Positions 1 through 7,360 of a stretch of 64,000 bases of DNA are shown in pieces. Every line of letters starts with the position of its first letter. Within the stretch, counting starts at the first letter, position 1. The stretch is from Oceanispirochaeta sp. M1 (GTDB taxonomy: Bacteria; Spirochaetota; Spirochaetia; DSM-2461), in assembly GCF_003346715.1 (NCBI RefSeq), contig NZ_QQPQ01000007.1, positions 1 through 64,000 of the forward strand. Reading direction: 5' to 3'. The notes under the pieces were generated by a model. The model saw only the letters and a program-made list of their open reading frames with translations. It was not told the origin of the DNA and did not search any database. A program made the position numbers and the translations under genes.

Positions 1-55
1 ACTCTTTATAGTCCCGGATTATGTGATCCCAATCTTCTGATGTTCTTCTTTTCAT
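1..55 (-). CDS. IS66-type accessory transposase protein (TnpA/OrfA-like), N-terminus only
   Basis: Only the first 18 codons are visible; the gene runs off the left edge. An AAGGAG ribosome-binding site lies about six bases before the ATG. The residues MKRRTSEDWDHIIRDYKE resemble the start of the small IS66 accessory protein, which normally continues into a 'SGLSQRAFC' type helix-turn-helix. In that family the protein helps the IS66 transposase and has no catalytic role itself. If right, the left end of the element lies between the start codon and about position 100, where the minus strand reads GTAACTGAG, compatible with the GTAA termini of IS66 elements. The assignment rests on 18 residues, so another transposase-associated or DNA-binding protein is possible. 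Confidence 0.45.
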   Translation of the reverse strand, partial: MKRRTSEDWDHIIRDYKE

Positions 56-127
56 TTTCCACTCCTTTAGAATAGAAAATGCATAGAAATCTCAGTTACT
101 GGTAGATGGGGCTTTATTAGCGGTTAC

Positions 128-152
128 GGAGGTTCGAGTCCTCTTCCAGGCA
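128..152 (+). pseudogene. tRNA 3' remnant (T-arm and acceptor strand, Leu-like)
   Basis: The stretch gives a complete five-pair T stem (GGAGG with CCTCT) around a TTCGAGT loop, followed by a seven-base acceptor 3' strand TCCAGGC and discriminator A. No matching 5' acceptor (GCCTGGA) or foldable anticodon arm lies upstream, although ACTGGTAGA at 97-106 resembles a leucine-type D loop. It is therefore a degraded or interrupted tRNA. The disruption coincides with the putative IS66-like end. tRNA-Leu identity is inferred only from the acceptor and T-arm style. Confidence 0.5.
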
Positions 153-159
153 CAATCAA

Positions 160-198
160 AGCTTCAATGACCTTCAGGTCGTTGGAGCTTTTTTTTTA
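160..198 (+). terminator. Rho-independent terminator after the tRNA remnant
   Basis: A 13-base arm (AGCTTCAATGACC) pairs with GGTCGTTGGAGCT using G-U pairs, with a TTCA loop and nine T. It sits seven bases after the tRNA remnant, so it was probably the terminator of the former tRNA gene. Confidence 0.85.
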
Positions 199-210
199 TT
201 TCTTTAAAGT

Positions 211-225
211 GAGGACTCGAACCTG
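211..225 (-). repeat. Inverted second copy of the tRNA T-arm core
   Basis: On the minus strand this reads CAGGTTCGAGTCCTC, matching 14 of 15 bases of the T-arm at 129-143 in opposite orientation. Surrounding bases do not form a tRNA. From here to the first gene (position 363) I see nothing else recognisable. Confidence 0.45.
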
Positions 226-363
226 AGGAGCGGCCTGAATAATTGGAGGGCAAACAGACGGGGATGTCAATTTAGCTCTGCATGAGGTCTAAAAAAGAAG
301 TTAAACATGTATCAATTATCAGAATATAGAAAATTATTGCCATTAAATTCCCATGGAATAAAA

Positions 364-1212
364 CTACAGCATTGGGGAGAACCCCAGTTTTACGAATAGT
401 TTCTCAGTTTCAGAATAGAGCAGGTCTCTATGTTTGTCATCTAAGCAGCGTTTATTATAGGGCACTATCTGGTCCTGTTTTTCAACGAAGAAACCGTTGA
501 ATCTGGAAACATCACCAGTCTCCACAAGATGAATGCTCGTTTCAGCACCCTCTTCTATGGTTTGATATTTTTTTCTGACTATAGGGGCCATCATCTTCAT
601 AAAAAAAGTGTCGCCGGTCCATATGTTTGAAGCGACTTCACCGGGGTGAACGGCAATAACATCAATACCGACGAGTGAATCGGCAAGACTCCTGGTCCAT
701 AAGACTAAAGCAAGCTTCGACGCGGAATATGCGGGAAAGCCATGAGCTGCTTTCAAACTGTAAAAATTCTTGAACCTGATCTTTCCAAAAAGAGCAGCCC
801 TTGAAGATACATTGATAATTCTTGCGCGTCCGGATTCTTTCAATAAAGGCAGAAGCCCCTGGGTTAACAGCACCGGTGCAAAATAATTTACCCCAAGGGT
901 CATTTCAAGACTCTGTGCAGTCTGCCGATAGGAATCACAAAACAGACCCGCATTATTAATCAGTACATCAACAGAACTGTAATATGATTTGATTTCCCGG
1001 CAAACTGACTGCACAGAATCAAGATCAGAAAAGTCCGCATTGAAATTTGTTATGCTCCCTTCTGTTTTAATATCCTTTTCAAACTTTTTCTTAACTTCCT
1101 CAGCCCTGTCAATGTTACGGTTAACTGTTATGAGTTCATGACCATTCTTAAACAGTTCTCGAAGAGTTGCATAACCAATTCCATTCGTTGTTCCGCTTAT
1201 GATAATTCTCAT
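364..1212 (-). CDS. Short-chain dehydrogenase/reductase (SDR)
   Basis: A classical SDR of 282 residues, probably a cytosolic NAD(P)-dependent alcohol/carbonyl oxidoreductase. Visible motifs are the Rossmann glycine motif GTTNGIG (residues 7-13), NNAG (86-89), catalytic Ser at 136-137 and Y162-S-A-S-K166. The longer C-terminus resembles the retinol-dehydrogenase-like SDRs more than FabG. It is the last of three minus-strand genes with a galactonate-dehydratase-type enzyme and a second SDR, so a sugar-acid or polyol substrate is plausible, but it has its own promoter-like TATAAT six bases before the ATG and no ribosome-binding site, so it may be transcribed separately as a leaderless message. 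Substrate unknown. Confidence 0.88.
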   Translation of the reverse strand: MRIIISGTTNGIGYATLRELFKNGHELITVNRNIDRAEEVKKKFEKDIKTEGSITNFNADFSDLDSVQSVCREIKSYYSSVDVLINNAGLFCDSYRQTAQSLEMTLGVNYFAPVLLTQGLLPLLKESGRARIINVSSRAALFGKIRFKNFYSLKAAHGFPAYSASKLALVLWTRSLADSLVGIDVIAVHPGEVASNIWTGDTFFMKMMAPIVRKKYQTIEEGAETSIHLVETGDVSRFNGFFVEKQDQIVPYNKRCLDDKHRDLLYSETEKLFVKLGFSPML

Positions 1213-1218
1213 AGTATT

Positions 1219-1224
1219 ATTATA
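1219..1224 (-). promoter_or_regulatory. -10 hexamer (TATAAT) six bases before the SDR start
   Basis: A perfect TATAAT is followed by six bases and then the ATG of the SDR at 1212. A transcript would begin at or within a base or two of the start codon. No clear -35 is seen at 16-18 bp. Confidence 0.5.
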
Positions 1225-1278
1225 TCATTAATCATATTCCCATATTAGTTAATAAAGAACAGGGGGGATTTATAAAAT

Positions 1279-2415
1279 TCACCAGTCAACAATGGTGTTA
1301 TCATCCTCTGTATAGAGCCGGGGAGAATCCCAGTCTCCTGAAAATGCCCTCTCCTGGAGCATCTCTTCATTCACAGTAATCCCCAGACCCGGACGATCGG
1401 TCAACTTGATATAACCGTCTTCAACCTCAAAAGGTATTTCTAAATATCCCTCACCAAGATCCCACTCTTCCTTCATCCCGAAATGCTCGGCAATCAGGAA
1501 GTTGGGAGTACAGGCTGCCAGCTGAATATTGGCAGCAAGGGAAACAGGGCCTAATGGATTGTGGGGAGCAACTTTGCAGTAATAGGTTTCAGCCATAGCG
1601 GCGATTTTTCTTACCTCGAGAATTCCTCCGGCATGGGAGAGATCAGGCTGAATAACAGAAACAGTACCGGCCTCAAAGAGTGGACGGAATGCACCGCGAC
1701 CTACAAGACGCTCCCCCGTGGCAATGGAGGCTGTGACAGAGTTTGAAATTCCGGCCATGGCATCCGTATTCTCAGGAAGACAGGGTTCCTCGATAAATAG
1801 AGGATAATAGGGCTCGATTCCACGAATAACCTGTACAGCCATATCGGGAGTCAGGCGGCCATGAAAATCAATGGCAATATCCATATCATCCCCGACAGCT
1901 TCCCTGATTTCTTTAAAGCGTTGGATCTGAGATTCTATATATCTTTTTGTCCCCCTGTTTGCGGTGAAGGGTTCAACAAGAACTTTAATGGCTGTAAATC
2001 CATTTGTTTTTCTTTCAAGGCCTCGGGTGATTATCTTCTCTGTAGTTGCACCCCAGCAATGACCATAGATTCTGATTCGATCCCGGTACATTCCTCCAAG
2101 CATCTCATAGACGGGCATATTATAGAACTTACCTTTAATATCCCAGAGAGCCTGTTCAATACCACTTATGGCACTCATAAGAATGACCCCTCCCCGATAG
2201 AAGGTATTCCGATACATAGACTGCCAGAGATACTCAATCCTTAATGGATCCTTTCCTATCAGGAACTCAGCCTGCTCCATCACTGCAGCCTCAACTGTCC
2301 GGGCTCTACCCTCAAGAATGGGTTCACCCCAGCCGATGATTCCCTCATCAGTAGAGATCTTTAAAAAACTCCACCTGGGTTTAACATGAAATATTTCCAA
2401 TTTTGTTATTATCAT
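1279..2415 (-). CDS. dgoD: D-galactonate dehydratase family protein (enolase superfamily)
   Basis: A 378-residue mandelate-racemase/enolase superfamily protein that should dehydrate an aldonic acid to a 2-keto-3-deoxy acid using Mg2+. The residues characteristic of E. coli DgoD are all present at the same numbers: metal ligands D183 (in DFHGR), E209 (EEP) and E235 (GER), catalytic H185 and H285 (PHNPLGP). The N-terminal capping domain (1-125) carries the typical GWGEP and GRARTVEAA segments. It lies 15 bases downstream of the SDR at 2431-3213, an operon-like spacing, with an AraC regulator divergent beyond. D-galactonate is the best guess for the substrate; closely related families use other sugar acids, so the exact substrate is inferred. 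Confidence 0.88.
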   Translation of the reverse strand: MIITKLEIFHVKPRWSFLKISTDEGIIGWGEPILEGRARTVEAAVMEQAEFLIGKDPLRIEYLWQSMYRNTFYRGGVILMSAISGIEQALWDIKGKFYNMPVYEMLGGMYRDRIRIYGHCWGATTEKIITRGLERKTNGFTAIKVLVEPFTANRGTKRYIESQIQRFKEIREAVGDDMDIAIDFHGRLTPDMAVQVIRGIEPYYPLFIEEPCLPENTDAMAGISNSVTASIATGERLVGRGAFRPLFEAGTVSVIQPDLSHAGGILEVRKIAAMAETYYCKVAPHNPLGPVSLAANIQLAACTPNFLIAEHFGMKEEWDLGEGYLEIPFEVEDGYIKLTDRPGLGITVNEEMLQERAFSGDWDSPRLYTEDDNTIVDW

Positions 2416-2430
2416 TTCAAGACTCTCTTT

Positions 2431-3213
2431 TTACTGAATTTTTGTGGAGGACCAATCTGTATCCAGATCATTTTCTGTATAAATGGGAAGAAGGGCCCCC
2501 CCGTCTATATCGAGACAGGAACCTGTCATATAGGCGAAATCATCTGAGATAAGATGACCGACAACCCGGGCGATCTCTTCCGGGGTCGCAAATCTCTTTA
2601 ATGGAATTTTATCTGTGGCCTCATGAACAGGGTCTTCCGCAGGCCAACCGACATCAGTATATCCAGGGGCTATGGCAATGGACCGGATCTTATAGGGAGC
2701 CAATTCCATGGCGATATGCTTTGTAAATTTTGCAATAGCAGCTTTAGTGGGACCATAGACACTTGCCGTCGGCCAGCACCCGTCTTTCTGATTTGAAGAC
2801 ATATTAAGGATGACTCCACCCGATTTACTTTCAATCATATTCCTGGCAGCTCTCTGGGCAGAGAAAAAAGTTCCTTTCCAGTCAATATTTGTGATCGAAT
2901 CCCATATTTCTTCTGTCACACCAACAAAGGGTTTGAATGTACTTATTCCGGCATTATTTACAAGGAGATCAATTTGCCCGAAACGTTCAAGAAATTGATC
3001 AAACAGAATATCTATATCAGCCTTTCTCCCTATATCAGCCCTGAAGAGTTCAACATCAACACCGGATTTTTCAGCAAGCTCCTTTGTATCAAGAGCCCCT
3101 ATATCACTGCTGTGATAATTTATACCGATATCCCATCCTCTGCGGGCAAGCTCCAGGACGATTTCCCGGCCGATCCCCCGCCCTCCTCCGGTAACAAGTG
3201 CTTTCTTTCTCAT
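2431..3213 (-). CDS. SDR family oxidoreductase (FabG-like)
   Basis: A 260-residue classical SDR: TGGGRGIG at 8-15, NNAG at 86-89, catalytic Ser at 139-140 and Y153-G-P-T-K157, with the C-terminal 'TGSCLDIDGGALL' segment typical of 3-oxoacyl-ACP reductase-like and sugar dehydrogenases. A strong AAGGGGAA ribosome-binding site precedes the ATG. It is the first gene of the sugar-acid cluster and is immediately followed by the DgoD-like dehydratase, so oxidation of a sugar to the lactone/acid that the dehydratase then uses is the most economical reading. A fatty-acid role is less likely because no fab genes are nearby. Confidence 0.9.
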   Translation of the reverse strand: MRKKALVTGGGRGIGREIVLELARRGWDIGINYHSSDIGALDTKELAEKSGVDVELFRADIGRKADIDILFDQFLERFGQIDLLVNNAGISTFKPFVGVTEEIWDSITNIDWKGTFFSAQRAARNMIESKSGGVILNMSSNQKDGCWPTASVYGPTKAAIAKFTKHIAMELAPYKIRSIAIAPGYTDVGWPAEDPVHEATDKIPLKRFATPEEIARVVGHLISDDFAYMTGSCLDIDGGALLPIYTENDLDTDWSSTKIQ

Positions 3214-3327
3214 AATTTCCCCTTACAGACATTCACTCAATTATCTTTTACAGAAAATTTCCTCCATAAAACAAATAAACATCAATTCCATATTAAGAGG
3301 GCAATAATGTAAATGAAATAGATATAT

Positions 3328-3356
3328 TTGCACAAATAACTAGATTATATTAATAT
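3328..3356 (+). promoter_or_regulatory. Promoter of the first AraC gene
   Basis: TTGCAC and TAATAT are separated by 17 bp. The -10 ends six bases before the ATG at 3363, so initiation would be at the start codon itself (leaderless). Confidence 0.45.
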
Positions 3357-3362
3357 GGATCA

Positions 3363-4223
3363 ATGAAAAGAAGAGACGGTTTTTCAAACCAGATCATGAT
3401 TGTTGTGCCTCCTGAGAACTTTCAGAAGTCCGATGAAATAATAAAACAGCTTTATGTTAGTGATATTGGTCACTTTCCCAGGGCCGAAGAGAACCTTGTC
3501 TCCCGAAAAGAGGGATGTGATTCCGAGGTCATGATAATATGTACAGGAGGAAACGGCTGGTTTGAGTTCAATAACCAGCACTTCGATATGAAAAAAGATG
3601 AAGCAATCATCATGCCCGCAGGAATCCCTCATATATATGGAACAAGCGAGGGTGGATGGTGGCAGATCTTCTGGATTCATTTTGGAGGATTACAATCGAA
3701 GGAAATAAGAAGCAGTTTAAGAGGAATACATTCTGATGCTCCCTTCCCCCTACCCTTCGGTCAGGAGAGCCGAAATATTTTTTCACTCATATGCAGCTCC
3801 CTCCAGGACGGAATCAGCCCTATAAAATATGATCTGGCCTGCAGCAGGCTATGGCATTTGATGGGAGCTCTACGTAGTGATAGAAAGATGGGTTCTGCGC
3901 TTTCCCAGGGTGCAATCATTGAGTGCCTATCCATAATGGAAAGCAGGATCAACAGCTGTCTCACTCTTGAAGAATTAAGCAATAAGGTATCTATGACCCC
4001 TCAATACTTATGCAGACTTTTCAAGCAGAAAACTGGACACAGCCCTATTGAACACTTCAATCGGATGAAAATCCAGAGAGCCTGTAATTTGCTGGATATG
4101 ACTTCAGAGAAAATTGGCGAGGTCAGCACACAGATAGGAATTAGTGACCCTTATTACTTTACCCGGATCTTTAAAAGAATTATGGGTGTTCCTCCCCGGG
4201 AATACAGAAATCGTCAGAAATAA
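3363..4223 (+). CDS. AraC-family transcriptional regulator
   Basis: A 286-residue regulator with an N-terminal cupin-type ligand domain (about 40-115, containing GWFEFNN and the MPAGIPH segment) and a C-terminal double helix-turn-helix of AraC type (about 190-284, LEELSNKVSMTPQYLCRLFK then IGISDPYYFTRIFK). It is divergent from the SDR-dehydratase genes across 149 bases and therefore the likely regulator of them, responding to a sugar or sugar acid. It converges on a second AraC gene 32 bases further. Only a weak GGATC precedes the ATG, and a -10 sits six bases upstream. Confidence 0.9.
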   Translation: MKRRDGFSNQIMIVVPPENFQKSDEIIKQLYVSDIGHFPRAEENLVSRKEGCDSEVMIICTGGNGWFEFNNQHFDMKKDEAIIMPAGIPHIYGTSEGGWWQIFWIHFGGLQSKEIRSSLRGIHSDAPFPLPFGQESRNIFSLICSSLQDGISPIKYDLACSRLWHLMGALRSDRKMGSALSQGAIIECLSIMESRINSCLTLEELSNKVSMTPQYLCRLFKQKTGHSPIEHFNRMKIQRACNLLDMTSEKIGEVSTQIGISDPYYFTRIFKRIMGVPPREYRNRQK

Positions 4224-4255
4224 GTAGTCCAGAATATCACTTACCGGAAGGAACT

Positions 4256-5128
4256 CTATTTCCCCCTGTAAATCTTCCTGTAGTTTCCAGGAGTAATGCC
4301 ACTGTCTTTTTTGAACATATTTGTAAATTGAACTGGAGAAGTAAAACCCAGTTCATGAGATATGGACTTTGCAGGGATGGATGTATTTCTCAGTTTCATT
4401 TTTGCCATTTCAATCTTGCTTGAGATTATGTAGCGGTAGGGGCTTATGCCCAATTGCCTTTTAAATACCCGACTCAAGTGCTCTCTTGATATGGAAAGTT
4501 TGTCCGCAAGTTCTCCGGCATTGTACAAGCGGTTTGAATTGGTATTGATAATCTGCAATGCCTTTTCTATTAGAACAGTTTCAATGTTTCCTGTATTTTC
4601 TTTTTCTTTACTCCAGATCAGTTCATATAATAGTTCGCTAGCCAATTTTGCATTTTCAGAGGCAAGCATTGTCGAGTAGGATTCCTGCAAGCTTTTTAAA
4701 TCGAGAAGCTTTTTAATAATGCCGGTCGTTTCGGGTAAATGAAAAATATATCCAAAACGGGAGTTTATCTCCTCAACCATTTTCATAGAATATGATGACT
4801 GGAAATTGCACCAGAGAACAACCTGCCGTTCAGTTAAACTTTCGGGATAATAGTATCTGTAATGTTTATCCATCGTATTAGTAAGGAATGCTGTACCTGA
4901 AGGCAGCCTGTGGACATTGTCACCATCATCAAAAGCTCCGCATCCTGATAGGGTAAACTGAAAAATAGAAGTCTCCTCACTTTTATATTGGCCATGTTCC
5001 TCGGAACTCCATTGATAGCGGGAATCATTTATTGTGCTTTCGTGAATATTGAGAATTCGGGGAAGATTCTCCATTGGGCTGATAATATTGAAATCAACAC
5101 CCCAGTTATGAGTAACGATATCACACAT
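4256..5128 (-). CDS. AraC-family transcriptional regulator
   Basis: A 290-residue AraC-type regulator: N-terminal cupin-like domain (about 25-110) with the segment GCGAFDDGDNVHRLPSGTAF, and C-terminal HTH pair (about 185-288) including LADKLSISREHLSRVFKRQ and ELGFTSPVQFTNMFKK. It is divergently transcribed from the URO-D-like gene at 5240, and the 111-base gap between them holds two similar palindromes that could be its operators. It is not a close copy of the neighbouring AraC protein. Inducer unknown. Confidence 0.9.
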   Translation of the reverse strand: MCDIVTHNWGVDFNIISPMENLPRILNIHESTINDSRYQWSSEEHGQYKSEETSIFQFTLSGCGAFDDGDNVHRLPSGTAFLTNTMDKHYRYYYPESLTERQVVLWCNFQSSYSMKMVEEINSRFGYIFHLPETTGIIKKLLDLKSLQESYSTMLASENAKLASELLYELIWSKEKENTGNIETVLIEKALQIINTNSNRLYNAGELADKLSISREHLSRVFKRQLGISPYRYIISSKIEMAKMKLRNTSIPAKSISHELGFTSPVQFTNMFKKDSGITPGNYRKIYRGK

Positions 5129-5129
5129 A

Positions 5130-5142
5130 GATAATAATTATC
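5130..5142. promoter_or_regulatory. Candidate operator palindrome 1
   Basis: GATAATAATTATC is a perfect inverted repeat with one central base, just upstream of the AraC start codon at 5128. A shorter form of the same sequence recurs at 5179-5188. Confidence 0.35.
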
Positions 5143-5178
5143 ATAAATTGTATGGTAGATTCAAGAGTCTTCCAATGA

Positions 5179-5188
5179 GATAATTATC
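5179..5188. promoter_or_regulatory. Candidate operator palindrome 2
   Basis: GATAATTATC, a perfect ten-base palindrome (twelve with the flanking A and T), is the core of palindrome 1 without the central base. A TATAAT lies at 5197-5202, eight bases further towards the URO-D-like gene, so a bound regulator could touch that promoter. Confidence 0.35.
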
Positions 5189-5239
5189 TAATTGAATATA
5201 ATATATGCATTTGGTAACAATAGTGGGAGATAGTAAATT

Positions 5240-6499
5240 ATGGTTTTAGAAATCACAAATAATGAAAAATCATATTTGAGAGAACTGGCAAAGAAGTATA
5301 ATGAGTATTCAAAACTGGATGTCATGGAAGAGAGGACAACTCTCTGGAATGCTCATAATCAGCTGAGTAGTGATAAGCCGGTAGTCGTTATGGAGAATAT
5401 TACCTTCAATAGTGATTTTCTGCCTGAATTGAAGTGTTCCACAGTGCCTGGACAATACCTTGAAAATATCCTTTTGGAACAGATCCTGAATTATGAATTG
5501 ATAAACGATGACAAGGTCATTCCTCCCTATATCCCCATGGAACTGAAAATTGACTTCAAAGCCTTTGCAAGCGGATATAAACACAAATATTCGAAAGACA
5601 GTGAGGGACGGGAAATAGGGTATGAAAGCAGTCATCTTATCAGTAATTTGAAGGACGATCTGCCCAAGCTGCAGCATTCAGAATATTCAGTCGACTGGAT
5701 CCAGACAAATGAAACTAAGAATTTTATTGAAGGAGTCGTCGGAGACATTCTTCCCGTAGTGATAAAAAATACATCACTCAACTGGCACATTATGCCTACC
5801 GCCCAGATTATTGAACTTATGGGAATGGAGGCAATGATGTTTGCCATGTTTGATGATCCTGATGAGATGCATCAGCTTTTCTCCTTTATCAAGGAAGATA
5901 TAATCAGATATATCAGATGGCAGGAAAAAGAGGGACTCCTTACTCTGAATAACGGCAATGATTATGCCGGTTCGGGAAGTTATGGATTTACATCGGAAAT
6001 TCCCCGTAGGACTGTTGATGGAAATGATATTATATCAAAAGATTTATGGGGAAACATGAATTCTCAGGAGTCTGTAGGGATCTCACCGGATATGTTCGGC
6101 GAATATATCTATCCCTCTTATGGTGAACTGGCAGAAGAATTCGGACTCCTGTATTACGGCTGCTGCGAGCCTGTCCATGATGTCTGGGAAGATTACATAA
6201 GCAAGCTGCCCAATCTGCGGAAAGTATCCATTTCTCCCTGGTGTGATGAAAAGAAAATGGGAGAATACCTGAAAGGGCAGAATGTCATTTATTCAAGAAA
6301 ACCCAGTCCCAATTACATCGGAGTTGGGAAGGAACTGGACGAAGAGAATTTTAAAAAGCATATAGATGAAACACTGGATGCGGCAAAAGGAAATACTCTG
6401 GAAATCATCTTCAGAGATATCTACAACCTGGAAGGCAATAAAGGAAAACCGGGAAGAGCTGTGGAGATCGTCAGGGAATTGATTGACTCAAAATGGTAA
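5240..6499 (+). CDS. Uroporphyrinogen decarboxylase/MtaA-fold protein (methyltransferase-like)
   Basis: A 419-residue soluble protein that I place in the URO-D superfamily, which includes haem-pathway decarboxylase and zinc-dependent methylcobamide:CoM methyltransferases. The barrel-type C-terminal half contains GLLYYGCCEPVHD (C308, C309, H313) followed by ISPWCDE, a Cys/His arrangement compatible with the zinc site of MtaA-like enzymes. It lacks the N-terminal features of true HemE. A GGGAGA ribosome-binding site precedes the ATG. It stands alone, divergent from an AraC gene, next to a sugar-acid module. Reaction and substrate are not known. Confidence 0.7.
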   Translation: MVLEITNNEKSYLRELAKKYNEYSKLDVMEERTTLWNAHNQLSSDKPVVVMENITFNSDFLPELKCSTVPGQYLENILLEQILNYELINDDKVIPPYIPMELKIDFKAFASGYKHKYSKDSEGREIGYESSHLISNLKDDLPKLQHSEYSVDWIQTNETKNFIEGVVGDILPVVIKNTSLNWHIMPTAQIIELMGMEAMMFAMFDDPDEMHQLFSFIKEDIIRYIRWQEKEGLLTLNNGNDYAGSGSYGFTSEIPRRTVDGNDIISKDLWGNMNSQESVGISPDMFGEYIYPSYGELAEEFGLLYYGCCEPVHDVWEDYISKLPNLRKVSISPWCDEKKMGEYLKGQNVIYSRKPSPNYIGVGKELDEENFKKHIDETLDAAKGNTLEIIFRDIYNLEGNKGKPGRAVEIVRELIDSKW

Positions 6500-6575
6500 T
6501 ATATTTGTGTCGTTAATTTAGTCATTCTTTTTAACCCTTGATATCTTTATCATTTAACGGCAGGAAGATTCTTGT

Positions 6576-7262
6576 TTATTTCATCCTGATTTCAACGATT
6601 AAATCTTCTGAGATAGCTTCTGCCAGAGATTTGGTAATACCGGAACCACCATATTGAATCATCAAGAGTTCTCCCTTCGCCATTGAAAGGCTTTTATTGA
6701 ACTTTAATTTAATAACGAATCCCTCAAGTTCGAGACTGGTTTCATTAAAAGCCTTACAAGCTTTCATCGCTCCCAGACCCTTAATTTTTTCACAATCAGC
6801 CGGCTTGGACTGGGCTATGGAAGAGGCTCTACCATCATTCCTTTGTACAGGTAAAAACTCATAAAAAAGAGTGTTTGTGGAGGTATCCCATTCTGCGGTC
6901 CCCGAAAGATGGTGTGTAAAATTATAATAGCTTTGTCTTGTGACTCCACCTAGGGGTCCTGCATCTGTTATTGAAAAATAATTTCCGAAATTAAGATCTC
7001 CAATAAACTGAACGATCCCGGGCGAATCACTGTCCCAGGTAAAGATCCAATCTCCCTTATATGGAAATGGTACTGCCGGAGAATCCTCTGTCCAATCTGC
7101 ATTCTCCTCATAAAAAGTCACTTCTGTCTTTACAATTGCATCTACAGCCATTGGCATTTCGAGTGAACCGGAAATCCGTGCATGACCAACTCTGATCTCG
7201 CCATGAATTGACGTAATAAATATTAGAAAAAAGAGCCCGGTGAGTAGTTTCTTGACTTTCAT
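6576..7262 (-). CDS. Secreted protein of unknown function
   Basis: I do not recognise this 228-residue protein. The start at 7262 (MKVKKLLTG) is preferred over an upstream in-frame ATG because GGAGGG lies just before it and a signal peptide (hydrophobic 6-18, cleavage near HGE) then begins at residue 1. The mature part is rich in beta-type segments and contains two cysteines (ADCEK and KACKAF), which may form a disulphide. It is probably periplasmic or outer-surface. It is divergent from the nuclease gene at 7361, with no partner in an operon. Confidence 0.7.
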   Translation of the reverse strand: MKVKKLLTGLFFLIFITSIHGEIRVGHARISGSLEMPMAVDAIVKTEVTFYEENADWTEDSPAVPFPYKGDWIFTWDSDSPGIVQFIGDLNFGNYFSITDAGPLGGVTRQSYYNFTHHLSGTAEWDTSTNTLFYEFLPVQRNDGRASSIAQSKPADCEKIKGLGAMKACKAFNETSLELEGFVIKLKFNKSLSMAKGELLMIQYGGSGITKSLAEAISEDLIVEIRMK

Positions 7263-7348
7263 TAAACCCTCCAGATTAACTATAAGATGAATCAAGCTCC
7301 CTATCATTAATTTTTAATATCTATGTAGTTCCGGCTGAAAACATAATC

Positions 7349-7354
7349 TATAAT
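7349..7354 (+). promoter_or_regulatory. -10 hexamer (TATAAT) six bases before the nuclease start
   Basis: Perfect TATAAT, then six bases, then the ATG at 7361, with no Shine-Dalgarno sequence. The -35 is not convincing. Confidence 0.45.
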
Positions 7355-7360
7355 AAAATC

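Noticed and set aside
128-152. Functional tRNA-Leu at the left edge
   Set aside because: No 5' acceptor strand or anticodon arm can be folded; only the 3' quarter is intact.
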